Notes under the pieces: model-generated
Told to the model about the DNA's origin: nothing
Database searches by the model: none
The model's input: the letters and a program-made list of their open reading frames with translations, nothing else
Assembly: GCA_026389255.1 (NCBI GenBank)
Contig: JAPLIF010000106.1
Location: 1 to 11,442 of the forward strand
Source of the DNA: Cyanobacteriota bacterium
GTDB lineage: Bacteria > Cyanobacteriota > Cyanobacteriia > PCC-6307 > Cyanobiaceae
Reading direction: 5' to 3'
DNA length: 11,442 nt
Translations under genes and position numbers: made by a program
Part shown: positions 5,896 through 11,442 of the stretch, in pieces
Numbering within the stretch: the first letter of the stretch is position 1
Layout: every line of letters begins with the position of its first letter

Positions 5896-7623
5896 CTAGG
5901 CCCCGGTTTCTACGGAGTGCTGGGCCACCGCGGCGGCCCGGTCGGCCGATTGGCGGCGCACCACGGTGCTCGCCAGGGCGATCAGCTCCGCATCGTGGCT
6001 GCAGACCACCACCAGCTTGCTGAGGCTGCGCTCGGCGATGATCTGACGCACCCGCCGGGCCGTGGCCCCATCGAGGAAGGCGGTGGGTTCATCGAGCACC
6101 TCGATCGGTCGGTCCTGCAGCCAGGCCCGCAGCAGCCCCAGCCGGTGGATCTCGCCGCCGGAGAAGCAGTCCATCGAGAGGTTCAGGGGGCCGTCCAGGC
6201 CGCCGGGGCGCCCCAGCAGGTGGCTGAGCTCCAGCTGCTCCAGCCAGTCCTCCAGTGGCTGGGGGGGCAGCGTTGGCTCGGCACCGCGCTGCATTAATAG
6301 GTTGTCGCGCAGGCTGCCTTCGAACAGCACCGCGCTCTGGGGGGCGTAGGCCACCAGCGACCGCCAGCGGCGCACCCCGGCGGGCCCCTCCAACAGCAGC
6401 GGCTCGCCGCTGGTCAGCTCCAGCCGCCAGGAGCTGGCCTCCTCGCCCAACTGGCCGCAGAAGCCATCCAGCAGGGTGGTCTTGCCGGTGCCGGAAGGGC
6501 CGGCCACCACCACCAGCTGGCCAGGGCGCAGCTCCAACGTTTCGGCGTCTCCCTGCCACCGCACCGCCCGCAGCGGCGCCCCGGGGGACCAGCCGTGCAG
6601 GGCCAGGGGGGCGCCGGGATCTCCGAGGCGATGGCGCAGCTGGCGCAGGGCCCCGTAGCCCGGCAGGGCCCCCAGGCAGAGCCTACGGCTGGTGATCACC
6701 ATCCCCAGGCTGCCGGCCGCCCGCTGGGCCAGCAGCAGGGTGGTGGTGATCGCCGCCACCGTGAGGCCGGAGCGGCCCAGCAGCAGCCATATCCCCACCA
6801 CCGCCACCACGAGGGTGTCGCGCAGGGCGGTGAACAGGGCCTGGCGCCGCACCGTGAGCCGCAGCACCTGGCGAAAGCGGCGGCTGTCGCTGGCGAAACG
6901 CTGCATCAGCCAGGCTTCCGCCCCCGCCGCCCGGATCGCCTTGAGGCCATGGAGGCCGTCCCCCACGGTGCGGTGCAGGGAGCCGTTCAACTGGCTCTGG
7001 CGTTGTCCCAGCCCCCAGGCGTCGGAGCGGTGGGCCAGGGCCGCCCCGGCGGCGGCGGCCAACCCCAGCAGCAGGGTGAGGGCCTGGCCCCGGCCCACCA
7101 GCAACACGCCAGCGGCGTAGGTCGCCAGGGCAATGGCGGCCTGGAGGCAGCGGATGCCCTGGTCAAGGGCCAGCACGCTGCGGCTGATGTCGCTCAGCAA
7201 CAGGCCCAGCAGATCGCCGCGCCCCACCTGATCGAGCCGCTGGCTGGAGGCCAGCAGCACCCGCGCCAGCAGGTCGCTGCGCAGGCGATCGGTGAAGCCG
7301 CTGCTCAGCCGCTCCTGGGCGGTGGCGGAGAGGGCCTGCAGCAGGCTGCGCAGGGTCATCACCAGGATCAGCAGGCCGATGGCCGGGCCAGGGGCCAGCC
7401 CTGGGAGGGCCATGCCGGCCCCCCCGCCACCACCGTCAACAGCGCCGCCCAGACCCTTGGCGCCCAGCAGGACCGCCACCGCCAGGCCGAGCCCACTGGC
7501 TTCCAGAAGGGTGCCCAGCAGGGCCAGGCCGGCCAAGCTGAGGGCATGGCGCTTGCCCGCCTCCCGCAGCAGCTGCCACCACAGCCGGATCCCCTCAGCA
7601 TGTTGTGCCTGGAGGGGGATCAC
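5896..7623 (-). CDS. ABC transporter with fused membrane and ATPase domains (RiPP exporter, D protein)
   Basis: A 575-aa half-transporter. Residues 1-320 are hydrophobic with about five or six likely membrane segments (for example 28-54, 80-100, 164-185 and 271-292). Residues 350-575 are the nucleotide-binding domain: Walker A GPSGTGKTT 375-383, Q-loop Gln429, signature FSGGE 487-491, Walker B IEVLDEP near 507-513 and H-loop His543. Export-type half-transporters of this build act as dimers in the inner membrane and serve as the D (export/immunity) protein of lasso clusters. There is no N-terminal C39 peptidase domain, which fits leader removal by the separate B2 protein. The start is GTG 7623; no in-frame ATG occurs before residue 71. 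It follows the ATP-grasp gene after 39 nt. The peptide substrate is inferred from context. Confidence 0.88.
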   Translation of the reverse strand: MIPLQAQHAEGIRLWWQLLREAGKRHALSLAGLALLGTLLEASGLGLAVAVLLGAKGLGGAVDGGGGGAGMALPGLAPGPAIGLLILVMTLRSLLQALSATAQERLSSGFTDRLRSDLLARVLLASSQRLDQVGRGDLLGLLLSDISRSVLALDQGIRCLQAAIALATYAAGVLLVGRGQALTLLLGLAAAAGAALAHRSDAWGLGQRQSQLNGSLHRTVGDGLHGLKAIRAAGAEAWLMQRFASDSRRFRQVLRLTVRRQALFTALRDTLVVAVVGIWLLLGRSGLTVAAITTTLLLAQRAAGSLGMVITSRRLCLGALPGYGALRQLRHRLGDPGAPLALHGWSPGAPLRAVRWQGDAETLELRPGQLVVVAGPSGTGKTTLLDGFCGQLGEEASSWRLELTSGEPLLLEGPAGVRRWRSLVAYAPQSAVLFEGSLRDNLLMQRGAEPTLPPQPLEDWLEQLELSHLLGRPGGLDGPLNLSMDCFSGGEIHRLGLLRAWLQDRPIEVLDEPTAFLDGATARRVRQIIAERSLSKLVVVCSHDAELIALASTVVRRQSADRAAAVAQHSVETGA

Positions 7624-7662
7624 AGGGATTCTTGGCTCGAAAGGGGGTAATCCTGCCCCAGC

Positions 7663-8964
7663 TCAGGGGTGCGGCCCTGCCGCGTTGCGGTCATCGAGGT
7701 GCTCCCACTGCTGGGGCACCAGCATCCCAAAGCCGCTGTTGCCTTCCAGCAGCAGGGGGTGCGGGGCGGCGGGAATCCAGTCCCAGGCCACCGCATCGAT
7801 CGGCGGCAGAGTTTGGTGCATGGCGATGGAGGCCTCCAGGCAGGCCACCAGCTCCGGCGGATGCCGGGCCGCCAGGGCCTGCCATGGCTCAAGGGCCTGC
7901 CGCTGGATCTCTGTGAGCCGGCCAGCGGCCAGCGGCAGCAGGCGCCCCTGGAGATCGATGAAGGCCACCGGGCCTTGTTGGCCTGGCTCGGAGGCGCCGG
8001 CGGGCAGGGGCACCTCCAACCAGGTGTGCCCCACGGTCGGCGCGGCGGTGGGGGTGGCCCGCTGGGTGATCACCCGCACCACCACGGCCGGATCCGTGGG
8101 CGGCAGGCTGGCGGCCTGGCGGAGGTAGGGCATGGCGATCGCCGCCTCGACCCGACCCAGCAGCTCTTGCCAGTGGGAATGAAGCCCTCTCGGCGTGATG
8201 CTCCCTGCGGCCCCAGCAAGGGGGAGGTCGCTTGCCGCGCCGGGGGGCAGGGGGCGGAACAGGCCTTCGGCCTGGAGCTGGCCCTGGCGGCACTGGAAAC
8301 GCACCACCCCGCGGCAGGCGTTGCCGGAGAGCGGTTTGAGCACCAGGCCGGGACCATGCAGCGCTGCGTTCCACCAGGCCGGTATGGCGGTGGAACGATC
8401 GCCGGGGGGCAGGGCCAAACAGGGGCTGCGCCAGGCCGGCGGGGTGTGCTCCAGCAGGGCGGCTTTGTCGGCCAGAAGCCCCAGGGCCGGCCGGCAGCGC
8501 TGGGGCCAGCCCAGCCGCCGCTGGCTGTGGAAGGCGCCGCTGTGGCTGTCGGGCAGCCTGGTGCCCAGTGCCGCCCAGCGATCCACGCCCACGGCCTGCC
8601 ACTGGCGCACTTCATGGGGCTGGAAGCTGTTGAGCCAGCAGGCGGCCAGGGCCAGGCGCCTGGGCAGGGGAGCAGGAGGTGGCGTGGAGGTGGGTCGGGT
8701 CCTGCGCAGGCGGCGGCGCCAGAGCGCCTGCCGCAGGGGGCGCACGCTCCACCAGTGCAGCTGTTGCAGCAGCAGGGGCGGCAGGGCCAGCCAGCTGCGC
8801 AGGGTGCGGGGCCACTGGCCCGCCTCCACGCCGCGCCACAGCAACACCGGCCGCCAGCCCTCCAGGCGCCAGAGCAGTGGGGGTGGACCCAGCAGGCGCA
8901 GAACAAGGGCTCGACGGAACGCTCGCAGCCGCTTGCTCCAGGGCATGGACATGGATGAAATCAT
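7663..8964 (-). CDS. ATP-grasp enzyme, sugar-transfer-associated ATP-grasp type
   Basis: A 433-aa protein. The first 110 residues are basic and rich in Trp, Leu and Arg and match nothing I can name. From about residue 160 it has an ATP-grasp pattern like the sugar-transfer-associated family (PF14397): ADK at 165-167, LVLKPLSGNACRGV near 207-220 with a candidate ATP-binding Lys210, a VVRVIT strand near 294-299, Asp395 in AWDW, and the terminal metal-binding LLLEGNSGFG (Glu407, Asn409). ATP-grasp enzymes join a carboxylate to an amine or thiol through an acyl phosphate; in a RiPP operon it could add an amino acid or modify a carboxylate. It is the first gene of the operon, 19 nt after the zeta-like toxin. 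Start ATG 8964; in-frame ATGs at 8952 and 8946 are alternatives. Confidence 0.75.
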   Translation of the reverse strand: MISSMSMPWSKRLRAFRRALVLRLLGPPPLLWRLEGWRPVLLWRGVEAGQWPRTLRSWLALPPLLLQQLHWWSVRPLRQALWRRRLRRTRPTSTPPPAPLPRRLALAACWLNSFQPHEVRQWQAVGVDRWAALGTRLPDSHSGAFHSQRRLGWPQRCRPALGLLADKAALLEHTPPAWRSPCLALPPGDRSTAIPAWWNAALHGPGLVLKPLSGNACRGVVRFQCRQGQLQAEGLFRPLPPGAASDLPLAGAAGSITPRGLHSHWQELLGRVEAAIAMPYLRQAASLPPTDPAVVVRVITQRATPTAAPTVGHTWLEVPLPAGASEPGQQGPVAFIDLQGRLLPLAAGRLTEIQRQALEPWQALAARHPPELVACLEASIAMHQTLPPIDAVAWDWIPAAPHPLLLEGNSGFGMLVPQQWEHLDDRNAAGPHP

Positions 8965-8983
8965 CGCTCAAGATCGCGGCGTT

Positions 8984-9565
8984 TCAGCCGATCTGCAACA
9001 GCGCAGCCGCCCATGCCGGCAGGGGATCCCGATGCAGTTTCAAGGAGCCGTTCGTGATCGTGAACACGGGAATAAATGGGTCAACGGCTGAGGAGTTGTC
9101 GTAGACCCGCAGCACATCCACCAAGGGGATCGAGGACCGCACCTGATCCAGCAAACGGGGAATGCGGCTGATCACCTTGTCCGCCGGGACGCTATGGCCA
9201 CCTTCGCTGACCCGTCCGGCGATTCGCGCTTGGTTGAGTCCCGTGCTCTCTAAGTGGATTAACACCATGATGACCTGATAGCCCAGGGACTTGGCTCGAG
9301 CGATGAAATCGATCTTGGAGGGATGGGAATAGACCGTTTCAAAACAGAAGCTCACACCCCGCTCCAGCAGCTGATGCCTTTGCCGTTCCGCCAATTGGGC
9401 GGCCTCATAGCTGTGAGCTTCCGGGGCCTCCGCGAAGACGATCCTGGCCAGCACATCGGCATTCACGAAGGGCAGCCCAAGCGGCTCGAGCGCAAGCCGG
9501 TAATAGGTGCTCTTGCCGGCCCCATTGCCCCCCACGAGGATCCACAGCTGGGGACGTTCACTCAA
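8984..9565 (-). CDS. Zeta-toxin-like P-loop kinase
   Basis: A 193-aa P-loop protein of the zeta toxin/AAA ATPase group. Walker A is GGNGAGKST at residues 12-20. VNADVLA near 34-40 holds the Asn-Ala-Asp of zeta kinases, FCFETVYS lies near 73-80, and the ARIAGRVSEGGHSVP segment near 103-117 gives the arginines that bind phosphates. VYDNSS near 154-159 is also usual. Zeta toxins phosphorylate UDP-N-acetylglucosamine and poison cell-wall synthesis; for small chromosomal relatives the target is mostly unproven. The start is TTG 9565, whose TTGA overlaps the TGA of the ParD-like gene by 4 nt, the signature of a co-translated toxin-antitoxin pair. Its base composition is visibly less GC-rich than that of the RiPP operon, which suggests separate acquisition. 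Confidence 0.82.
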   Translation of the reverse strand: MSERPQLWILVGGNGAGKSTYYRLALEPLGLPFVNADVLARIVFAEAPEAHSYEAAQLAERQRHQLLERGVSFCFETVYSHPSKIDFIARAKSLGYQVIMVLIHLESTGLNQARIAGRVSEGGHSVPADKVISRIPRLLDQVRSSIPLVDVLRVYDNSSAVDPFIPVFTITNGSLKLHRDPLPAWAAALLQIG

Positions 9566-9978
9566 GCTGCCGCGGGATCGCAGGTCCGAAACACACCACC
9601 TTCAAAGGTGCCGACACGGATGTCGCCATCGCTGTCGATTCGCTCCAGCCAGCCAGGCCGGCTGGGGCAGGCCTGATAGCGCACAGAGGCCGTGCCCACG
9701 GATGCGGCCAGGCTGCCGCTCTGGCGTTGGGCATCGAGGGCAGCGAACACGCTCTCCGGCGCTACCGCCGCCGCCCGCACCGGTTCCACCCGCAACCGCG
9801 CCAGACCGGCCTTCACATCGAGCAGCAGGTCGGGATCGAGAAGGGCCGCCACGTCCTGGCCCAGCGCGGCCCAGTACTCAATCTGCTGGGCAGCACTGCG
9901 GTGGTGCCGGGCACCGGCCAGGGCAGCCCTGCGCATCAAGTCGTCCTGCAGGCGAACGGGGGAGGCGGATTTCGCCAT
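9562..9978 (-). CDS. ParD-like antitoxin
   Basis: A 138-aa protein from ATG 9978. Its N-terminal 45 residues match the ParD-like antitoxin family (PF11903): SPVRLQDDLMRRAALAG followed by HHRSAAQQIEYWAALG, a DNA-binding unit thought to repress its own operon. The remainder, ending in a strand-rich WLERIDSDGDIRVGTFEGG segment, would contact the toxin. ATG 9978 gives the family-typical start MAKSASPVRL; the upstream ATG 9996 would add six residues and would sit almost at the expected transcription start. The gene overlaps the zeta-like toxin by 4 nt and has a perfect inverted repeat upstream, so it is probably autoregulated. A ParD-like protein paired with a zeta-like kinase rather than ParE is less usual but fits this arrangement. 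Confidence 0.82.
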   Translation of the reverse strand: MAKSASPVRLQDDLMRRAALAGARHHRSAAQQIEYWAALGQDVAALLDPDLLLDVKAGLARLRVEPVRAAAVAPESVFAALDAQRQSGSLAASVGTASVRYQACPSRPGWLERIDSDGDIRVGTFEGGVFRTCDPAAA

Positions 9979-10002
9979 GGACGAGAGATTAGGCATGACT
10001 TA

Positions 10003-10031
10003 TGCAAAATCGTAGCAATCTGCTACGTCAA
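10003..10031 (-). promoter_or_regulatory. Possible promoter of the ParD-like/zeta operon
   Basis: Reading leftward on the minus strand, TTGACG (10031-10026) matches a -35 element in five of six bases. After a 17-nt spacer comes TTTGCA (10008-10003), a weak -10; a better-looking CATAAG lies 4 bases further on but at too great a spacing. The inverted repeat at 10011-10027 fills the spacer. The -35 overlaps the stop codon of the broken hicB gene. This is a tentative call. Confidence 0.35.
10011..10027. promoter_or_regulatory. Perfect 7-bp inverted repeat, candidate antitoxin operator
   Basis: CGTAGCA - ATC - TGCTACG is a perfect dyad with a 3-nt loop, centred 41 bp upstream of the ParD-like ATG 9978 and between the proposed -35 and -10 elements. 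Its position and size suit a dimeric antitoxin repressing its own promoter. It is too short and lacks the T-tract expected of a terminator. Confidence 0.6.
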
Positions 10032-10228
10032 ATGGTCGCCAGCGGGTGGCCTTTGATCACAGCGGGGAACTCCTCCAGGTAGAGCGTGGTGGCTTCGCGG
10101 AGGTTGGCGAGGGCTTCCTCGATGGTGTCGCCTTGGCTCGCGGTGCCGACCTCCGGGCACTCCGCCACGTAGACCTCGTCTTCCCGTTACAGGATCGCCG
10201 TGAGGCGCTGGGGGGTGGCGGTCGTCAT
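10028..10228 (-). pseudogene. hicB: hicB-type antitoxin broken by an in-frame stop
   Basis: Conceptual translation over 67 codons gives a clear HicB-family protein: MTTATPQRLTAIL, a stop, then REDEVYVAECPEVGTASQGDT, IEEALANLREATTLYLEEFP and a short tail to TGA. The break is TAA at 10189-10187 (codon 14), where relatives have an aromatic residue, so a single base change would explain it. The only in-frame restart, GTG (VAECPEV, codon 21), would lose the first strand of the RNase-H-like fold. No hicA toxin is found on either side: downstream is the ParD-like gene, upstream a decayed helicase end. An orphan antitoxin without its toxin would be free to decay. A sequencing error cannot be excluded from the window alone. 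Confidence 0.8.
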
Positions 10229-10238
10229 GGTCGCCGGA

Positions 10239-10251
10239 GTGGTTTGACCAC
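10239..10251. promoter_or_regulatory. Short inverted repeat upstream of the hicB remnant
   Basis: GTGGT - TTG - ACCAC is a perfect 5-bp dyad whose edge is 10 nt upstream of the hicB ATG at 10228. It could be the old operator of the HicB system. It also overlaps a wider pair GGTTTGA (10242-10248 region) / TCAAACC (10266-10272 region) that could form a hairpin between the helicase remnant and hicB. It is short, so chance is possible. Confidence 0.3.
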
Positions 10252-10267
10252 CAGTCTGGCGGGTCTC

Positions 10268-10554
10268 AAACCGCCAACGCCGCCGCTATGCCAAGCAACA
10301 GCCTGGCAGCCACGCCGCCGGGATCTCCCGCTCCAGCCGCCACAGAGATTCCCCCACGCCATCGGCCGCTCGCCCTCGTGGCTTTCGTAGCGCGCAAACC
10401 CCAGGCACACGAAGGGTTCGGTGGGGGCGCCGGCGCGGCCGTCCTGTTTGCGTTGCTCGCGCACAAACAACAGCACCCTTGAGCCGCGGGAGGCGTGGTG
10501 GATGTAGCGCTGGCCGGTGGGGGAGGACGCGGTAGCGGGTGGAGGGGGAGAAGA
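10268..10554 (-). pseudogene. Decayed duplicate of the DUF3427-type helicase 3' end
   Basis: The minus strand reads SSPTGQRYIHHASRGSRVLLFVREQRK...CLGFARYESHEGERPMA, the same C-terminal DUF3427 sequence as the gene at the right edge, then leaves frame. Where the intact copy has 6 nt after the GERPMA codons this copy has about 14 (+8), so the ending WRLEREIPAAWLP is in another frame. A further 17-nt difference lies nearer the end. The part at 10361-10554 aligns without gaps to 11249-11442 with about 10 mismatches. No start codon or N-terminal helicase domains precede it: just upstream is the DUF5615 stop at 10589. The frame stays open upstream to 10665, but only as an out-of-frame reading of DUF5615. 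It is a non-functional fragment. Confidence 0.85.
10268..10554. repeat. Direct repeat, copy 1 (helicase 3' end)
   Basis: Same orientation as copy 2 at 11181-11442. Both begin at AAACCGCCAACGCC and both reach GGAGGGGGAGAAGA, where the window ends for copy 2, so the true length may be greater. Copy 1 is 25 nt longer through two insertions. The copies flank the DUF433/DUF5615 pair. Confidence 0.9.
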
Positions 10555-10588
10555 GAACCGAGCCAGCGGAAGGGCACGCTCCGAAAGT

Positions 10589-10942
10589 TCAGGTCTTCGC
10601 TCCAGGACTGAGCAGCAGGAAGCCGGCTTCCGGATGGCTTGAAAACGCCTCGATATCAGCAGCATGATTCAACAGCAGGCATGCCGTTGCAGCGTTGCTG
10701 GCGTTGCCGATGGCCAGGCAGATCACCTTGGGCGGGAAGCCCCGGCTCATGCTGAGTCTGAGAAAATCATCATCCTTCGTGACCAGAAGATCGCCATCCA
10801 GTAGGGCCCGATCCCAGATCGCAAGATCATCCTCACCTCCGAGCCCGATCAGGCGAACATGTCTTGAATAAGGGAAACGATCGAAGAGCAAAGGGAGCAA
10901 CTTCTCTGAAAGGTTCTCATCCAAGAGCAGGCTGAGGCTCAT
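10589..10942 (-). CDS. DUF5615 PIN-like toxin
   Basis: A 117-aa PIN-like protein of the DUF5615/Mut7-C-like group. It shows LLLDENLSEKLLP at residues 5-17 with Asp8, Glu9 and Asn10, GLGGEDDLAIW near 33-43, and LLVTKDDDF near 52-60, which supplies the acidic residues of a presumed metal-dependent RNase site. Proteins of this family are encoded directly after DUF433 antitoxins and are regarded as toxins of a type II system. The ATG overlaps the DUF433 stop as ATGA (4 nt). Like the zeta-like gene it is less GC-rich than the RiPP operon. It is followed within about 35 nt by the decayed helicase duplicate. Confidence 0.85.
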   Translation of the reverse strand: MSLSLLLDENLSEKLLPLLFDRFPYSRHVRLIGLGGEDDLAIWDRALLDGDLLVTKDDDFLRLSMSRGFPPKVICLAIGNASNAATACLLLNHAADIEAFSSHPEAGFLLLSPGAKT

Positions 10943-11169
10943 GCAGCAGGGGTGAGGCTGATCAGCAGGCGTTCACGATCGGCCGCATAGGCCAGGCAGG
11001 CCAGAACGTCGTCATGGGTGATCTGCGGAAAATCCTCAAGAAGTTCCGCTTCATTCATGCCACTGGCCAGATAGCCAAGAACATCTCCCACGGTGAGCCT
11101 GGTGCCGCGAACGCAGGGCTTGCCGAAACGCACAGCCGGATTGGTGGTGATCCGCTCGTGGAGATCCAT
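10939..11169 (-). CDS. DUF433 antitoxin
   Basis: A 76-aa protein with the full DUF433 signature: RITTNPAVRFGKPCVRGTRL at residues 6-25, VGDVLGYLASGMNEAELLEDFP, then ITHDDVLACLAYAADRE. The domain is a winged-helix-like DNA-binding fold and serves as the antitoxin and autorepressor for DUF5615 PIN-like toxins. The start ATG 11169 lies 9 nt after the helicase stop, so it may be read through from the helicase promoter as well as from its own. It overlaps the toxin start by 4 nt. Length and motifs are complete, and the pair looks functional. Confidence 0.88.
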   Translation of the reverse strand: MDLHERITTNPAVRFGKPCVRGTRLTVGDVLGYLASGMNEAELLEDFPQITHDDVLACLAYAADRERLLISLTPAA

Positions 11170-11178
11170 GGCTCAACG

Positions 11179-11442
11179 CTAAACCGCCAACGCCATCACC
11201 GGCAGCCACGCCGTCGGGATCTCCCGCTCCAGCCGCCAGCGAATCGCCATCGGCCGCTCGCCTTCGTGGCTTTCGTAGCGCGCAAACCCCAGGCACACAA
11301 ACGGTTCGGTGGGGGCGCCGGGGCGGCCGTCCTGCTTGCGTTGCTCGCGCACAAACAGCAGCACCCGCGAGCCGCGGGCGGCATGGTGGATGTAGCGCTG
11401 GCCGGTGGGGGAGGACGCGGTAGCGGGTGGAGGGGGAGAAGA
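11179..11442 (-). CDS. DUF3427-type DEAD/DEAH helicase, C-terminal end (partial)
   Basis: Only the last 87 codons and the TAG are in the window; the gene continues to the right. The visible peptide reads SPTGQRYIHHAARGSRVLLFVREQRK, CLGFARYESHEGERPM and WRLEREIPTAWLP, the pattern I associate with the DUF3427 domain that ends a family of superfamily II DEAD/DEAH helicases, often with an N-terminal nuclease domain. The helicase motifs are outside the window, so the enzyme itself is inferred. The frame is intact to the stop, unlike the duplicate at 10268-10554, so this is the authentic end. It is followed after 9 nt by the DUF433 antitoxin. Confidence 0.72.
   Translation of the reverse strand, partial: SSPPPPATASSPTGQRYIHHAARGSRVLLFVREQRKQDGRPGAPTEPFVCLGFARYESHEGERPMAIRWRLEREIPTAWLPVMALAV
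11181..11442. repeat. Direct repeat, copy 2 (intact helicase 3' end, runs off the window)
   Basis: Partner of 10268-10554. The repeat starts at the helicase stop codon region (AAACCGCCAACGCC) and continues to the window end. This copy keeps the reading frame. Confidence 0.9.

Noticed and set aside
8135..8142. HIP1 octamer GCGATCGC as a functional site
   Set aside because: A single copy inside a coding region supports cyanobacterial origin only weakly and shows no local role.
7669..8958. A 429-codon open frame on the + strand
   Set aside because: It is exactly antisense to the ATP-grasp gene and its translation is Gln/Gly/Ala-rich with no domain pattern, a GC-rich shadow.
10225..10665. A 146-codon minus-strand open frame as an intact gene
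   Set aside because: Its start is an out-of-frame reading of DUF5615 and its end is frame-shifted relative to the true helicase end; it is a composite of shadow and remnant.
1..11442. CRISPR arrays, tRNA or rRNA genes, insertion sequences
   Set aside because: Looked for regularly spaced repeats, tRNA arms and transposase motifs on both strands and saw none.

Overview
The window is GC-rich and looks like a chromosomal accessory region of a cyanobacterium, probably of the Synechococcus/Cyanobium type. The reasons are the base composition, the gene families (DUF4351, DUF433/DUF5615, a ParD-like antitoxin, HicB, a DUF3427-type helicase tail) and one HIP1 octamer (GCGATCGC, 8135-8142). The genus is inference. 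Apart from the 3' end of a DUF4351 protein at the left edge (+ strand), every gene lies on the minus strand, so transcription runs right to left.

Region A (8964 down to 195) is a tightly packed operon that reads as a lasso-peptide-type RiPP maturation and export cluster. In order of transcription it holds an ATP-grasp enzyme, an ABC exporter, a nucleotidyltransferase-fold protein, an HprK-like kinase, a sulfotransferase, a PqqD-like leader-binding protein (B1), a transglutaminase-like leader peptidase (B2) and an asparagine-synthetase-like lasso cyclase (C). The last five genes abut or overlap (adjacent stop/start, TGATG, ATGA, 10-nt gap). B1, B2 and C together are the minimal lasso machinery. 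The exporter and the kinase/nucleotidyltransferase pair recall the paeninodin-type clusters. The sulfotransferase and the ATP-grasp enzyme would be further tailoring activities. I could not find a credible precursor-peptide gene. The one sizeable gap (4436-4577, just upstream of the kinase) has no plausible precursor frame, so the substrate is probably encoded elsewhere or has an unusual form.

Region B (8984-11442) is a cluster of toxin-antitoxin genes. A ParD-like antitoxin and a zeta-toxin-like kinase overlap by 4 nt and sit 19 nt upstream of the RiPP operon. A perfect inverted repeat in front of the antitoxin is a candidate operator. Further upstream are a hicB antitoxin broken by an in-frame TAA with no hicA beside it, a decayed copy of a helicase 3' end, an intact DUF433/DUF5615 pair (4-nt overlap), and the authentic 3' end of a DUF3427-type helicase that runs off the right edge. 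The two helicase 3' ends form a direct repeat (about 95% identical over the 194-nt ungapped part) flanking the DUF433/DUF5615 pair, which suggests insertion by segmental duplication.

Proposed working of the operon: B1 binds the leader of a precursor supplied from outside this window, B2 cleaves it, C closes the macrolactam, the kinase, sulfotransferase, nucleotidyltransferase and ATP-grasp enzymes modify the peptide, and the ABC protein exports it. The product is not predictable from this sequence.
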